Positions 15,325 through 25,546 of a stretch of 64,000 bases of DNA are shown here, one piece after another (the stretch's first letter is position 1; the number at the start of each line of letters is the position of its first letter). Made by a program: the position numbers and the translations under genes. The stretch spans positions 1 through 64,000 of the forward strand of contig NZ_JAHUZE010000001.1 of assembly GCF_019218265.1 (NCBI RefSeq), written 5' to 3'. This DNA is from Maritimibacter dapengensis (GTDB taxonomy: Bacteria; Pseudomonadota; Alphaproteobacteria; Rhodobacterales; Rhodobacteraceae). The notes below the pieces were generated by a model. That model worked only from the letters and a program-made list of their open reading frames with translations. It had not been told where the DNA came from and ran no database searches.

Positions 15325-15783
15325 TCAATCATCCGGCGAAACAGTGACACGACCACCCCGCAGATAACAGACAAGGAAGGCGGGGAAATGCGCGGTGTCA
15401 AGACAACCGAGGAGCGGAATGGGCTGTCCCAGCACAATTTTTTCGCGTGGGGAGGGCAGGCGCGCGGTCTCGCGCTGATCCATCTCCACAATCGCGGCGA
15501 GGGGCGCGTGGGTGACGTTCGGGACGCGCACGAGCCCAAGTCCCCGCGCCTCGATGATGCCTGCCATTCGGCCCGTGCCGAACAGATGGGGCCAGCCTTC
15601 CGGCCCCGGCCGGATATCGACCATGTCGTCGGCGATGAGCAATGCGCCGCGGGCGATGAGTTCGATGGCGAGCGCCGATTTGCCGCTACCGGATGAACCG
15701 GTCAGAAGCACGCCCTTGTTCTCGAAAGAGATCGCAGTCGCATGAATGGGTTTTGGCTCGGTCTCGTGGGCCGAAAGGCTCAC
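15325..15783 (-). CDS. hprK: HPr kinase/phosphorylase, short alphaproteobacterial form
   Basis: A 152-residue protein carrying only the C-terminal kinase domain of HprK. The Walker A site is GSSGSGKS at about 29-36, followed by IARGALLIADDMVDI. The N-terminal domain of Gram-positive HprK is absent, as is normal in this class. It phosphorylates HPr on a serine and can reverse the reaction. Its start overlaps the stop of chvG by four bases (15780-15783), so expression of the kinase is translationally tied to the sensor histidine kinase. Confidence 0.9.
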   Translation of the reverse strand: MSLSAHETEPKPIHATAISFENKGVLLTGSSGSGKSALAIELIARGALLIADDMVDIRPGPEGWPHLFGTGRMAGIIEARGLGLVRVPNVTHAPLAAIVEMDQRETARLPSPREKIVLGQPIPLLGCLDTAHFPAFLVCYLRGGRVTVSPDD

Positions 15784-17525
15784 ACCGGCAGACCGACGAC
15801 GAAACGGGCACCCAGCGGTTCGGATGTGAAATCCGCATCCGTGGGGCGAATGTTTTCGGCCCAGATTACGCCGCCATGGGCCTCGACGATCTGTTTCGAA
15901 ATCGCAAGCCCGAGGCCCGAGTTGTTGCCGAACTGCTGTTCGGGACGTTCCGAATAGAAGCGGTTGAAGATTTTCGTAAGAGCCTCTTCGGGGATCCCCG
16001 GTCCGGTATCTTCGACGACGACCAGAACGCGATTGTCCCGGTGCCGCGCCCAGACGCGGATCGCGTCGCCGTCTTCGCAGAATGACAGGGCATTGGTAAT
16101 CAGGTTCACGAAGACTTGCGCAAGGCGTGCTTCGAGGCCGCTGATGACAATCGGGTCGGGCGGTAGATCCGTGATGAAATCCACGCCTTTGCCCTGTGCT
16201 TCGTTGCCCAGATACTCGGTGAGGTTCCGGATCATCTTGAGCAGGTCGAAGGCTTCTTCTTCTTCCTTCACGAGTTCGGAATCGAGCCTCGAGGCGTTGG
16301 AGATGTCCGAGACGAGCCGGTCGAGGCGTCTCACGTCATGGTCGATCACGTCGAGAAGACGATCCCGCTGTTCTTCCTTGCGCGCCATGCGAAGCGTGCC
16401 GACGGCGGAGCGCAGGGATGCGAGCGGGTTCTTGATTTCATGGGCGACGTCCGCCGCGAATTGTTCGTTCGCGTCGATCCGGTCGTAGAGCGCCGAAACC
16501 ATGCCACGCAAGGCTTTTGAGAGGCGACCGATCTCATCCGGACGCCCCGAGAGATCCGGGATGCGCACGCGGCCGGTGTTCACCGCACCGGAGTTCTTGT
16601 CGCGCCCGATTTCTGCGGCGGCGGCGAGGTCGGCCAGCGGGTTCGCGATTGTGGAGGCCAGCACGAGGCTCAAACCGATGCTGACCAGAATGGCGATCAC
16701 GAACATCTGCAGCACCTGTTCGCGTTCCGCGCGGACTAGGAGATCGAGTTCCCCGCCGATGGTGGTCATCGCGACAGCGCCTTCGACATTGCCGTTCACG
16801 CTGATTGGTGTGACGACCGTGAAACGCGTTGCACCGTTGGTGTCCTGTCCGCCTTTGATGCGCGTGTTGCCCTGATAGACATCGGGCAGCAGTTCACGAG
16901 CGAGTTCGACACTGTCGACCGGTGTCGGTTCGGTATCGGATCGCGCCGCGACCAGTCCGGCGACGCCTTCCCAGATGCGCGACAGGAAGTCGGTGATGAT
17001 CGTGGAGCGTTCTTCGTAATCCAGCCCGAGCACGTCAGGGCGGGACAGGGCCGAAAGCCCTTCGGTGCCGCCCAGCACCTCGCCATCGGCATTGAAAATC
17101 GTGATTTCACCGCTGTCGTAGATCTGCGCTTGCGAGAGAACGGCCTCCACCAATGCGGGCGTGAGGCTGCCTGCAAGGCTGGATTCGTCGTCGGTCGCGG
17201 GGTCGCCGCCGCCCACGGTCTGCTGGACCTCGAAGATTTCCGCGACCAGCTCGGCCGTCGAGACCAGGGCGCGTTCCCTTTGCGCAACGAGACTGTCACG
17301 CACCGGGTTCAGGTAGAGCACCCCGGCCACGAGAACCACGAGGCCGAGGAGATTGAACGTGATGATCTTGCGCGCCAGTGGCGAACGGTTCACTGAAATG
17401 GACTTTTTCCGAGCGCGTCGGGCGCGTAGCTGAGCGTCCGCCGAAGACTCGGGATCAACCCAATCTTCGCCCAGCACAACATCCGTGCCATCATTGGACA
17501 TATCGGTGTCTCGCACCACGCTCAC
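15780..17525 (-). CDS. chvG: sensor histidine kinase ChvG
   Basis: A 581-residue membrane kinase. After a charged N-terminal tail come a first membrane helix (about 54-72, KIITFNLLGLVVLVAGVLYL), a periplasmic domain of roughly 190 residues, a second membrane helix, a HAMP segment, the HisKA box ADVAHEIKNPLASLRSA and a complete ATPase domain (NLITNALSF, DTGPGIPEE, NSGLGLAISKQI). In rhizobia ChvG (ExoS) senses acid or envelope stress and phosphorylates ChvI. The gene follows chvI by about 21 bases and overlaps hprK. Confidence 0.92.
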   Translation of the reverse strand: MSVVRDTDMSNDGTDVVLGEDWVDPESSADAQLRARRARKKSISVNRSPLARKIITFNLLGLVVLVAGVLYLNPVRDSLVAQRERALVSTAELVAEIFEVQQTVGGGDPATDDESSLAGSLTPALVEAVLSQAQIYDSGEITIFNADGEVLGGTEGLSALSRPDVLGLDYEERSTIITDFLSRIWEGVAGLVAARSDTEPTPVDSVELARELLPDVYQGNTRIKGGQDTNGATRFTVVTPISVNGNVEGAVAMTTIGGELDLLVRAEREQVLQMFVIAILVSIGLSLVLASTIANPLADLAAAAEIGRDKNSGAVNTGRVRIPDLSGRPDEIGRLSKALRGMVSALYDRIDANEQFAADVAHEIKNPLASLRSAVGTLRMARKEEQRDRLLDVIDHDVRRLDRLVSDISNASRLDSELVKEEEEAFDLLKMIRNLTEYLGNEAQGKGVDFITDLPPDPIVISGLEARLAQVFVNLITNALSFCEDGDAIRVWARHRDNRVLVVVEDTGPGIPEEALTKIFNRFYSERPEQQFGNNSGLGLAISKQIVEAHGGVIWAENIRPTDADFTSEPLGARFVVGLPV

Positions 17526-17546
17526 TCCGCTGGGACGCGCCCGTTC

Positions 17547-18248
17547 TTATTCTTCGTTATAACGGTATCCGATGCCGTACAGCGTCTCAATCGCCGAGAA
17601 TTCGTCGTCGACCGTGCGCATTTTCTTCCGCAGCCGCTTGATGTGGCTGTCGATGGTGCGGTCGTCGACGTAGACCTGGTCGTCATAGGCGACGTCCATG
17701 AGCTGATCGCGGCTCTTCACGAAGCCCGGACGTTGTGCAAGTGCCTGTAGTAGAAGAAATTCGGTGACTGTCAGGGACACGTCCTTGCCCTTCCACGTCA
17801 CGGCATGACGCAAGGGGTCCATCGACAGCTCGCCCCGGACCATGACTTTCGTCTCTTCGGTGTCGGGAACCACGACGCCCTCGATTGCATCCTGCCGGCG
17901 CAGAAGCGCGCGGATGCGTTCGACCAGAAGTCGCTGGGAAAACGGCTTTTTCACGTAATCGTCGGCGCCCATGCGCAGACCGAGCACCTCGTCGATCTCG
18001 TCGTCTTTCGAGGTCAGGAAGATCACCGGCATGTTGGTTTTCTGGCGCACCCGCTGAAGCAGGTCCATGCCGTCCATACGGGGCATCTTGATGTCGAACA
18101 CCGCCATGTCCGGCAGTTGTTTGTTGAACGCATCCAGCGCCTGCTGGCCGTCATTGTAAGTCTCTACCTCGAAACCCTCGGCCTCGAGAGTGATCGAGAC
18201 GGACGTCAGGATATTCCTGTCGTCGTCCACCAGTGCAATCCTCGACAT
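17547..18248 (-). CDS. chvI: response regulator ChvI
   Basis: A 233-residue OmpR-family regulator. The receiver domain has the acidic pocket VDDDRN, the phospho-acceptor Asp52 in [12 protein letters not shown], and LTSKDD and KKPFSQRLL. The C-terminal winged helix carries [13 protein letters not shown] and [15 protein letters not shown]. ChvI controls envelope, acid-response and metabolic genes in alphaproteobacteria. It is the first gene of the chvI-chvG-hprK-rapZ-EIIA-ptsH(-acyltransferase) operon, and is divergent from pckA. Confidence 0.94.
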   Translation of the reverse strand: MSRIALVDDDRNILTSVSITLEAEGFEVETYNDGQQALDAFNKQLPDMAVFDIKMPRMDGMDLLQRVRQKTNMPVIFLTSKDDEIDEVLGLRMGADDYVKKPFSQRLLVERIRALLRRQDAIEGVVVPDTEETKVMVRGELSMDPLRHAVTWKGKDVSLTVTEFLLLQALAQRPGFVKSRDQLMDVAYDDQVYVDDRTIDSHIKRLRKKMRTVDDEFSAIETLYGIGYRYNEE

Positions 18249-18576
18249 GAGTAAGAGGTCCTTGTGCTGCTCGTTTCTGCCAATTTTTTTGCACTATAGA
18301 ATCCAAATCCCTTTGGAGAATCAACTCCCAAGTGCGAATCGGCCGCGTATATGAGGCTATTGAGCATCATAAACGGTTAATTTTGGCTGATTTGTGGCCA
18401 TGCTGAGGACAACGCGATCCTTGGTTGCGCAAACACCGGCGCTGTGACCGCTAACGCGACAATGCGCCCTAGTCCTTGCCGAAAGCACCGTGTTATAGCC
18501 GCTTCACGCGGTGTCTCTGGGCAACCGTGTGCCTGGTATTTTCAAGGAACCGGCGACGCCGGACGGGAGCGCGACA
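18249..18576. promoter_or_regulatory. divergent chvI / pckA promoter region with candidate operators
   Basis: This 328-base spacer carries promoters for both directions. TGTGACCGCTAACG (18443-18456) matches 12 of 14 positions of the CceR/LacI-type palindrome TGTTAnCGnTAACA, as I recall it, which controls gluconeogenic genes in Rhodobacteraceae. A perfect TCCAAA...TTTGGA repeat (18302-18317) lies on the chvI side and may be a regulator site. No gene is evident inside. Confidence 0.45.
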
Positions 18577-20175
<1,599 letters not shown>

Positions 20176-20177
20176 TC

Positions 20178-20741
20178 GTGACCTTGGTCGCCAATATCCT
20201 GAAGCGCCTCGCCTTCACCGGCGGGGCGTTCGCATTTATGGCCGGGGTCGCGATCGCACAGGAGGGTGACTTCGTGAAGCCGCCGCTCGAATTGATCGAA
20301 GCGGGCGTCTTCTGCCCCATCGAGTCCGCAGGGACCGAGGCGGCGCCCAACACCGAGCGCGGATATATCGACCTGATCGAGGGTGACGCACCCGCGGATT
20401 TCATCACCACGATCGTGCCCGGCGAGCTCGAAATGGCCTTCGGCATGCGCTACAAGCTCGAAGACGGGGCGGGGAGCGCCAACGTGCTGGTCACGACACT
20501 CCATCCGCCGTTCGGCAACCCGCCCGTGACGCGAGAGGAATGGGTGAACACGGTCTGGGACGACACGCCGTCTGTCACGCTGTTCCGTTTCGACGATGCC
20601 TATGAAATTCAACTTGGCGAATGGCGCATGGAACTTCGGCTCGGCGATGAAGTGGTCCTGAGGCAGACCTTCTTCGTGATCCCGCCCGAAGAGAGCCTCG
20701 TGCGGCTCGACAAATGCACCGGCCCCGCGATCATAAGCTGA
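20178..20741 (+). CDS. DUF3859 family secreted protein
   Basis: A 187-residue protein with a signal peptide (basic start, hydrophobic FTGGAFAFMAGVAIA, cleavage after AQ). The mature part matches DUF3859: GVFCPIE with its cysteine, LVTTLHPPFGNPP, and a final LVRLDKCTG cysteine probably bonded to the first. It starts with GTG two bases after the pckA stop and has no terminator between, so it is probably co-transcribed with pckA. Its periplasmic role is unknown. Confidence 0.75.
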   Translation: MTLVANILKRLAFTGGAFAFMAGVAIAQEGDFVKPPLELIEAGVFCPIESAGTEAAPNTERGYIDLIEGDAPADFITTIVPGELEMAFGMRYKLEDGAGSANVLVTTLHPPFGNPPVTREEWVNTVWDDTPSVTLFRFDDAYEIQLGEWRMELRLGDEVVLRQTFFVIPPEESLVRLDKCTGPAIIS

Positions 20742-20760
20742 GGTGCTGGCCCTCGCTGTC

Positions 20761-21528
20761 TCAGCCGAAAACGCCGCGCCGGATCAGGTTCAGACCGGCG
20801 ACCAGAAGAACCCAGAGCATCATCTGCCGGAACCGCGCCTGATCCATCCGGTCATGCGCCTTGCCACCGACCCACATGCCGATGAAAACTGGCAGGATGA
20901 GCCAGAGCGACCATGGCGCGGTCTCCCGGTCGAGGATGCCGGAGCGCAGATGCGCGGCCAATAGCATCACCGATCCCAGGAGGTAGATCACCCCCTGCGC
21001 ACGCATCGCCGCGCGTTTCTCGGTTCCGATGGCGGTGAGATACATGACCGTCGGCGGCCCCCATGTTCCGGAAAACCCGCTCATTAGCCCTGCAATGATG
21101 CCGATCACGACCTCGTAGAGCCGCCGCGCCCCGTCGAGGTGCAGAGTCCAGCCCGCGATCTGGGTAAGCGCGAAGGCGGTGACCGGCAGGCCGATCAGAA
21201 CGAACAGCACTGCTTCCGGCACGAAGGCCACGAGCTGTGCGGCGACCGCGAGCACGGCGAGAAGCGTGACGATATAGACCCGAAAACGGACCACCACGCC
21301 CCAGGCCTCGCGCCAGCCGCCGCCAAGACCTTGTACGAGGTTCGAGGCGAGCGTTGGCAGAATCAAACCGGCCAGCGCCCAGTCAGCGGGCAGAAAGCTC
21401 CCCGTCCCGGAAATCAGGATCATGGGCAGCGCAAAGCCCACCGCGCCTTTCACGAAACCCGCGAAGAGCGCGATGATGGTCGCCAGCGCCAGAAGCGCAA
21501 GCGGCATTTCTCCCATGATTCCAAGCAT
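20761..21528 (-). CDS. TauE/SafE family anion exporter
   Basis: An integral membrane protein of about 255 residues with seven to eight hydrophobic helices. TauE/SafE signatures include the N-terminal GFVKGAVGFALPMIL and the mid-protein GLMSGFSGTWGPP, the two inverted-repeat halves of the family. Members move sulfite, sulfoacetate or related organic anions across the inner membrane. The start is uncertain: I use the ATG at 21528, while an upstream frame to 21591 would add a hydrophilic leader. It is divergent from the acyl-CoA dehydrogenase gene. The substrate cannot be read from the sequence. Confidence 0.85.
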   Translation of the reverse strand: MLGIMGEMPLALLALATIIALFAGFVKGAVGFALPMILISGTGSFLPADWALAGLILPTLASNLVQGLGGGWREAWGVVVRFRVYIVTLLAVLAVAAQLVAFVPEAVLFVLIGLPVTAFALTQIAGWTLHLDGARRLYEVVIGIIAGLMSGFSGTWGPPTVMYLTAIGTEKRAAMRAQGVIYLLGSVMLLAAHLRSGILDRETAPWSLWLILPVFIGMWVGGKAHDRMDQARFRQMMLWVLLVAGLNLIRRGVFG

Positions 21529-21618
21529 ATTGCGCCATTCCAATGGTTTTCCGTGCCACCCTATCGCCACGCTGCGCGGATCGCAGCCCAATTCGAACGG
21601 GTTATATTAATAACGATT

Positions 21619-21659
21619 TTGCTGCATCTGCGAATTAATGTTGCGCTGCACCTGCAAAA
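21619..21659. promoter_or_regulatory. candidate TetR operator pair before the acyl-CoA dehydrogenase gene
   Basis: Two related motifs, TTGCTGCATCTGCGAA (21619-21634) and TTGCGCTGCACCTGCAAA (21641-21658), lie just before the dehydrogenase start. A related palindrome, TTGCTGCGGTGCAGCAT (23404-23420), lies before the TetR gene that follows it. The shared GCTGC core suggests one regulator controlling both. This is inference only. Confidence 0.35.
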
Positions 21660-21697
21660 TACCTATCACCAATGGGACAGATTTGAGGGAGAGACCG

Positions 21698-23371
21698 ATG
21701 CCCAAGGACGCCGCCATGACCACGCCCATTCTCGATGACCTGCTGAGCCTCACCAAGGACGCCATCGCGCCTGTCGAGGCGGTTCTGGCCAAGGCGACGG
21801 ATGCCGTGCGCGAGATGGTGACCGAGGGCGGCAAGGTCTCGCCCGCCAAGCTGGAGGACAACCAGTTCGCGGCGCACGCGCTCGCATGGCTCGCGACTTA
21901 TGCCGAGGCGCTGCGTCAGATGCAGTCCTGGGCCGAGAACCTGTCAGACGCGGGGACCTTCGGCGAGATGGAGCAATTACTGCTGCAGATCGCCTTCGGC
22001 GAATACCTCTGGCAGGTGCAGGGCGGCATCCCGATGAGCCAGAACGAAACCGCGAAGCTGATCGACATGGGCCTCGCGCCGCAGGACATCGGCGCGCTGA
22101 TGCAGCCCGCCGTGATGACACTCGTCACCGGGGGCAACACGCCTGCGGCCCGCGCCCGCCTCGTCGCACTGATGCAGGACAACGCCGGCCACGCGACCTT
22201 CGGCAAGACCGGCCTCGACGAAGACCTTGAGATGATCCGCGACCAGTTCCGCCGCTATGCCGACGAAAAGGTCACGCCCTTCGCACATGAGTGGCACCTC
22301 AAGGATGAGCTGATCCCGATGTCGGTGCTCGAGGAGCTATCGGAAATGGGCGTGTTCGGCCTGACGATCCCCGAAAACCTTGGCGGGCTCGGCATGTCCA
22401 AGGCGTCGATGGTCGTCGTGTCCGAAGAGCTGTCGCGCGGCTATATCGGCGTCGGCTCGCTCGGCACCCGGTCCGAGATCGCAGCAGAACTGATTCTTGC
22501 AGGTGGCACGGATGCGCAGAAATCGCATTGGTTGCCCAAGATCGCGGCAGGTGAAGTGCTTCCGACGGCCGTCTTCACCGAGCCCAATACTGGCTCCGAC
22601 CTCGGCTCGCTGCGCACCCGCGCGGTGAAGGACGGCGACACTTACACCGTCACCGGCAACAAGACCTGGATCACCCATGCCGCGCGCGCCAACGTCATGA
22701 CGCTCCTCGCCCGGACCGACCCGAACACCGACAATTACAAAGGTTTGTCGATGTTCATCGCCGAAAAGACGCCCGGCGACGACGAAAACCCGTTCCCGAC
22801 CGAAGGCATGACCGGGGGCGAAATCGAGGTGCTCGGCTATCGCGGCATGAAGGAATACGAGCTTGGCTTCGACGGGTTCAAGGTGCCTGCCGACAACCTG
22901 CTCGGCGGCGAAGAAGGGCAGGGGTTCAAGCAACTCATGCAGACCTTCGAGTCCGCCCGCATCCAGACCGCCGCCCGTGCCATCGGCGTGGCGCAATCGG
23001 CGCTCGAGGTGGGGATGCAATATGCCGAGGACCGCAAACAATTCGGCAAGTCGCTCATCAATTTTTCCCGAGTCGCGGGCAAGCTCGCCATGATGGCGGT
23101 CGAGATCATGGTGGCGCGCCAGCTCACCTATTTCTCGGCGTGGGAGAAGGATCACGACCGGCGTTGCGACCTCGAAGCGGGCATGGCCAAGCTGCTGGGC
23201 GCACGGGTCGCGTGGGCCTGTGCCGACAATGCGCTACAGATCCACGGTGGCAACGGTTTCGCGTTGGAATACCAGATCAGTCGCATCCTGTGCGACGCGC
23301 GGATTCTGAACATCTTCGAAGGTGCGGCCGAAATTCAGGCGCAGGTGATCGCGCGGCGACTTTTGGGCTAA
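21698..23371 (+). CDS. acyl-CoA dehydrogenase
   Basis: A 557-residue flavoprotein that oxidises an acyl-CoA to the 2-enoyl-CoA. The ATG at 21698 follows GAGGGAGAG. The first 150 residues are a helical extension seen in the long alphaproteobacterial subgroup. The conserved core follows: FGLTIPENLGGLGMSK, AVFTEPNTGSDLGS, NKTWITHAARA, QTFESARIQTAARAIGVAQ, DRKQFGKSL, and LQIHGGNGFALEY near the end. The partner TetR gene directly downstream suggests local control. Substrate chain type is not clear; relatives are often linked to branched or medium-chain acids. Confidence 0.93.
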   Translation: MPKDAAMTTPILDDLLSLTKDAIAPVEAVLAKATDAVREMVTEGGKVSPAKLEDNQFAAHALAWLATYAEALRQMQSWAENLSDAGTFGEMEQLLLQIAFGEYLWQVQGGIPMSQNETAKLIDMGLAPQDIGALMQPAVMTLVTGGNTPAARARLVALMQDNAGHATFGKTGLDEDLEMIRDQFRRYADEKVTPFAHEWHLKDELIPMSVLEELSEMGVFGLTIPENLGGLGMSKASMVVVSEELSRGYIGVGSLGTRSEIAAELILAGGTDAQKSHWLPKIAAGEVLPTAVFTEPNTGSDLGSLRTRAVKDGDTYTVTGNKTWITHAARANVMTLLARTDPNTDNYKGLSMFIAEKTPGDDENPFPTEGMTGGEIEVLGYRGMKEYELGFDGFKVPADNLLGGEEGQGFKQLMQTFESARIQTAARAIGVAQSALEVGMQYAEDRKQFGKSLINFSRVAGKLAMMAVEIMVARQLTYFSAWEKDHDRRCDLEAGMAKLLGARVAWACADNALQIHGGNGFALEYQISRILCDARILNIFEGAAEIQAQVIARRLLG

Positions 23372-23403
23372 CAGACCGAGGTTCAACAAAGCGTCACTTG
23401 TAA

Positions 23404-23420
23404 TTGCTGCGGTGCAGCAT
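23404..23420. promoter_or_regulatory. candidate autoregulatory operator of the TetR gene
   Basis: TTGCTGCGGTGCAGCAT, with inverted TGC/GCA halves, lies about 34 bases before the TetR start and resembles the motif pair at 21619-21658. Confidence 0.35.
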
Positions 23421-23453
23421 TACGCTGGGTCCAGTTTACAAAGGCCCTGCCAG

Positions 23454-24020
23454 ATGACGACGACCCTCACCAAGCCCCGCCTCAAAGTTGAAAACTGGAT
23501 CGCCGCCGGTTTCCGTGCGCTCATTTCGCATGGACCGGAAGCGTTGAAAGCCGAACCGCTGGCGCGCGATCTCGGGACCACCAAGGGAAGCTTCTACTGG
23601 CATTTCAAGGACGTGCCGGATTTCCGGTTCAAGATGCTGAGCCATTGGCTCGAACATGCGATGGTGGCGCTGCAATCCGCCATCGACGCGGGCGGCACTC
23701 CCACCGAGCGGCTTTACCGGCTCGCCGACGCGACCACCGCCGAGTCGGATGATTTCGGCGGGGCCGCCGCCGAACCTGCGATTCGGGCCTGGGCGCAGAG
23801 CGATCCGATGGTCGCGAAAGCGGTGGAAGAGATCGACAGACGGCGACTGGCCTATGTCGAACGCGTTCTGAAAGACCTCGACTTCACCAATCCCGATTTC
23901 GCCCGGATCATCTATGGCGCCTACATCGGGATGGGGACGCTCAGCGCCACCGACGGGCGCGACAACAAGGATGCGCTCTCGACCCTGATGGCCGCGATCC
24001 TCGCGCTTCAGGACGCCTAG
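23454..24020 (+). CDS. TetR family transcriptional regulator
   Basis: A 188-residue regulator. The helix-turn-helix at about 25-55 contains LARDLGTTKGSFYWHFKD, the TetR recognition pattern. The C-terminal half is a helical ligand-binding and dimer domain ending in IIYGAYIGMGTLSA. The ATG at 23454 is preferred over an upstream GTG because the HTH then sits at the usual distance. Its position directly after the acyl-CoA dehydrogenase gene suggests it senses an acyl-CoA or fatty-acid ligand and controls that gene. Confidence 0.85.
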   Translation: MTTTLTKPRLKVENWIAAGFRALISHGPEALKAEPLARDLGTTKGSFYWHFKDVPDFRFKMLSHWLEHAMVALQSAIDAGGTPTERLYRLADATTAESDDFGGAAAEPAIRAWAQSDPMVAKAVEEIDRRRLAYVERVLKDLDFTNPDFARIIYGAYIGMGTLSATDGRDNKDALSTLMAAILALQDA

Positions 24021-24026
24021 CCCCGT

Positions 24027-24677
24027 TCAGACGAAGGTCCGGGAGGTTTCGCGTGACGGATCCGCAAGATGCGGGACGGCGTTGAATTGCGTCAGCGACA
24101 GCGCGGCCCCGATCGGGTGCAGTTGATGCACCGAGGTGTTCATGATCGCGAGCGCCATGCGCGCCATCGACCCGATCTCGAGCCCCATTGCCACGCGAAT
24201 GCCCATGGAGATGAAGCCACCCGAGGTCACGATCAACGCGCGGCCTTCGCCGGCCGCGATCTCGTGCAACACCTCGTCGACCCGGTCTTCGAACGCCTGG
24301 AACGTCTCCAGGGCGTTCTCGATCTGACCGTCTCGCCAGGCGGTGAAGACCAGCGGTAGATGCTCAATGAATTCCTCGCGCCCGGTGGGCTGTTTGATCC
24401 CGAATTGGTCGTGCATTTTCTGTGCGAGATCGAAATAGGCGACTTCGTTCAGGCGCGCATCCTCGATGACCCGTTCGTGCCCCATACTCGCTGCGGTCTC
24501 GCGGTGGCGGCGCATGGTGCCGGAATAGACCCTCTCGAATGTTTCGCCTGAGGCGGTGAAATAATCGCCGAGCCACGCCGCCTGCTGATGGCCAAGGTCC
24601 GACAGGGCATCGTAACCGTGTTCGTCCTGCGCGGTATTGTTCGCCTGTCCGTGGCGCACGAGGGTCAGCTGGCTCAT
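24027..24677 (-). CDS. histidine phosphatase family protein
   Basis: A 216-residue phosphoglycerate-mutase-fold phosphatase. The catalytic signature LTLVRHGQAN is at the N terminus, with YSGTMRRHRETA supplying the second arginine and VTSGGFISMG in the usual position of the second histidine (Gly-Gly-Phe in place of the common Gly-His). The missing His at that site is notable and may alter activity. It follows a hairpin-rich repeat and converges on the TetR gene. The substrate is unknown. Confidence 0.8.
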   Translation of the reverse strand: MSQLTLVRHGQANNTAQDEHGYDALSDLGHQQAAWLGDYFTASGETFERVYSGTMRRHRETAASMGHERVIEDARLNEVAYFDLAQKMHDQFGIKQPTGREEFIEHLPLVFTAWRDGQIENALETFQAFEDRVDEVLHEIAAGEGRALIVTSGGFISMGIRVAMGLEIGSMARMALAIMNTSVHQLHPIGAALSLTQFNAVPHLADPSRETSRTFV

Positions 24678-24844
24678 GGGTGTCTCTCCGTTTGCCGAGG
24701 TTGCTAACCCTTTCAGGGATGGGAGGAAAGACATGTTTCGAACCGGGCAGGGCCCGGCTCGAAACATCGGGGGGGCCAGCCCCCCGGGTCGCATTTGCCA
24801 TGCAAATACGACTCCCCCCGAAGTACTTTTGGAACAATGAAGGT
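24678..24844. repeat. hairpin-rich intergenic repeat, copy 1
   Basis: This spacer holds a 15-base stem with one mismatch (24733-24747 with 24753-24767), the palindrome GGGGGGGCCAGCCCCCC (24769-24785), a smaller GTCGTATTTGC/GCAAATACGAC-type hairpin, and the block CCCCCGAAGTACTTTTGGAA running to the repeat edge at about 24842. The same block recurs near 39518-39544 and, inverted, at 39668-39714. It lies after a minus-strand response regulator gene and may end its transcript. Confidence 0.6.
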
Positions 24845-25546
24845 TCAGTTCCAGCTCACGTCCCCGAGAAAGATGTATCCCGCGCCGTAGATCGTCTTGA
24901 TCAGCTTGGGGTTCTTCGGGTCTTCGCCGAGTTTCGTGCGCAGGCGCGAGATGCGGACATCCATGGCGCGGTCGAAGCTTTCGCCCGCCGCGCCACCCAG
25001 GGTTTCCTGCATCTGCGTCCGGGTGATGAGCCGTTTCGGCGCGTCGAGGAACAGGCGCAGGACTTCGCCTTCGGCATGGGAGAACGGGGTTTCTTCGCCG
25101 TCGCTGTCTTCGAGCATGTAGCGGTCGAAATGCGCGGTCCACCCGGCGAAGCGGGCCGTCGACGCACCCGTGGTGGCCGCTTTCGGCTGTCGCAGGCGGG
25201 CGCGCACGCGGGCCACGACCTCGGCGGGTTCGAACGGTTTGATGATGTAATCGTCCGCCCCAAGCTCCAGCCCCGTCACCCGGTCCTGCACCTGCGCGCG
25301 GCCCGAGATGATGATGATCGCCGCTCCGCTTTCGAGCGCGAGGCGGTGAACGAGCGTCAAGCCGTCCCGATCCGGCAGGCCGAGGTCGACGAGGCAAACG
25401 TCGGGCGACAGCGAGCGCAGCGCGGCTTCGAATTCGGTCGCCCGACCGTAACCCACGGTGCGGAACCCTGCCTCTTCCAGCGCATCGGTGAGCATCTGCC
25501 GGATCGACGGTTCATCGTCGAGAATGGCGACGAGCGGTGCCTTCAT
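24845..25546 (-). CDS. OmpR-family response regulator
   Basis: A 233-residue regulator: receiver domain with ILDDEPSI, the phospho-acceptor Asp in CLVDLGLPDRDG, ISGRAQ and KPFEPAEV, then a winged-helix domain with KRLITRTQMQE and DVRISRLRTKLGEDPKN. It overlaps the stop of the hybrid kinase by four bases (ATGA), so the two are co-translated and very probably partners. It is likely to control the divergent acyl-CoA synthetase and transporter genes, inferred from position only. Confidence 0.92.
   Translation of the reverse strand: MKAPLVAILDDEPSIRQMLTDALEEAGFRTVGYGRATEFEAALRSLSPDVCLVDLGLPDRDGLTLVHRLALESGAAIIIISGRAQVQDRVTGLELGADDYIIKPFEPAEVVARVRARLRQPKAATTGASTARFAGWTAHFDRYMLEDSDGEETPFSHAEGEVLRLFLDAPKRLITRTQMQETLGGAAGESFDRAMDVRISRLRTKLGEDPKNPKLIKTIYGAGYIFLGDVSWN

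Noticed and set aside
24733-24767. Read as an intrinsic terminator for the plus-strand TetR gene
   Set aside because: The TetR gene ends at 24020, and the minus-strand phosphatase gene lies between. The hairpin is more plausibly part of the repeat element after the response regulator gene.
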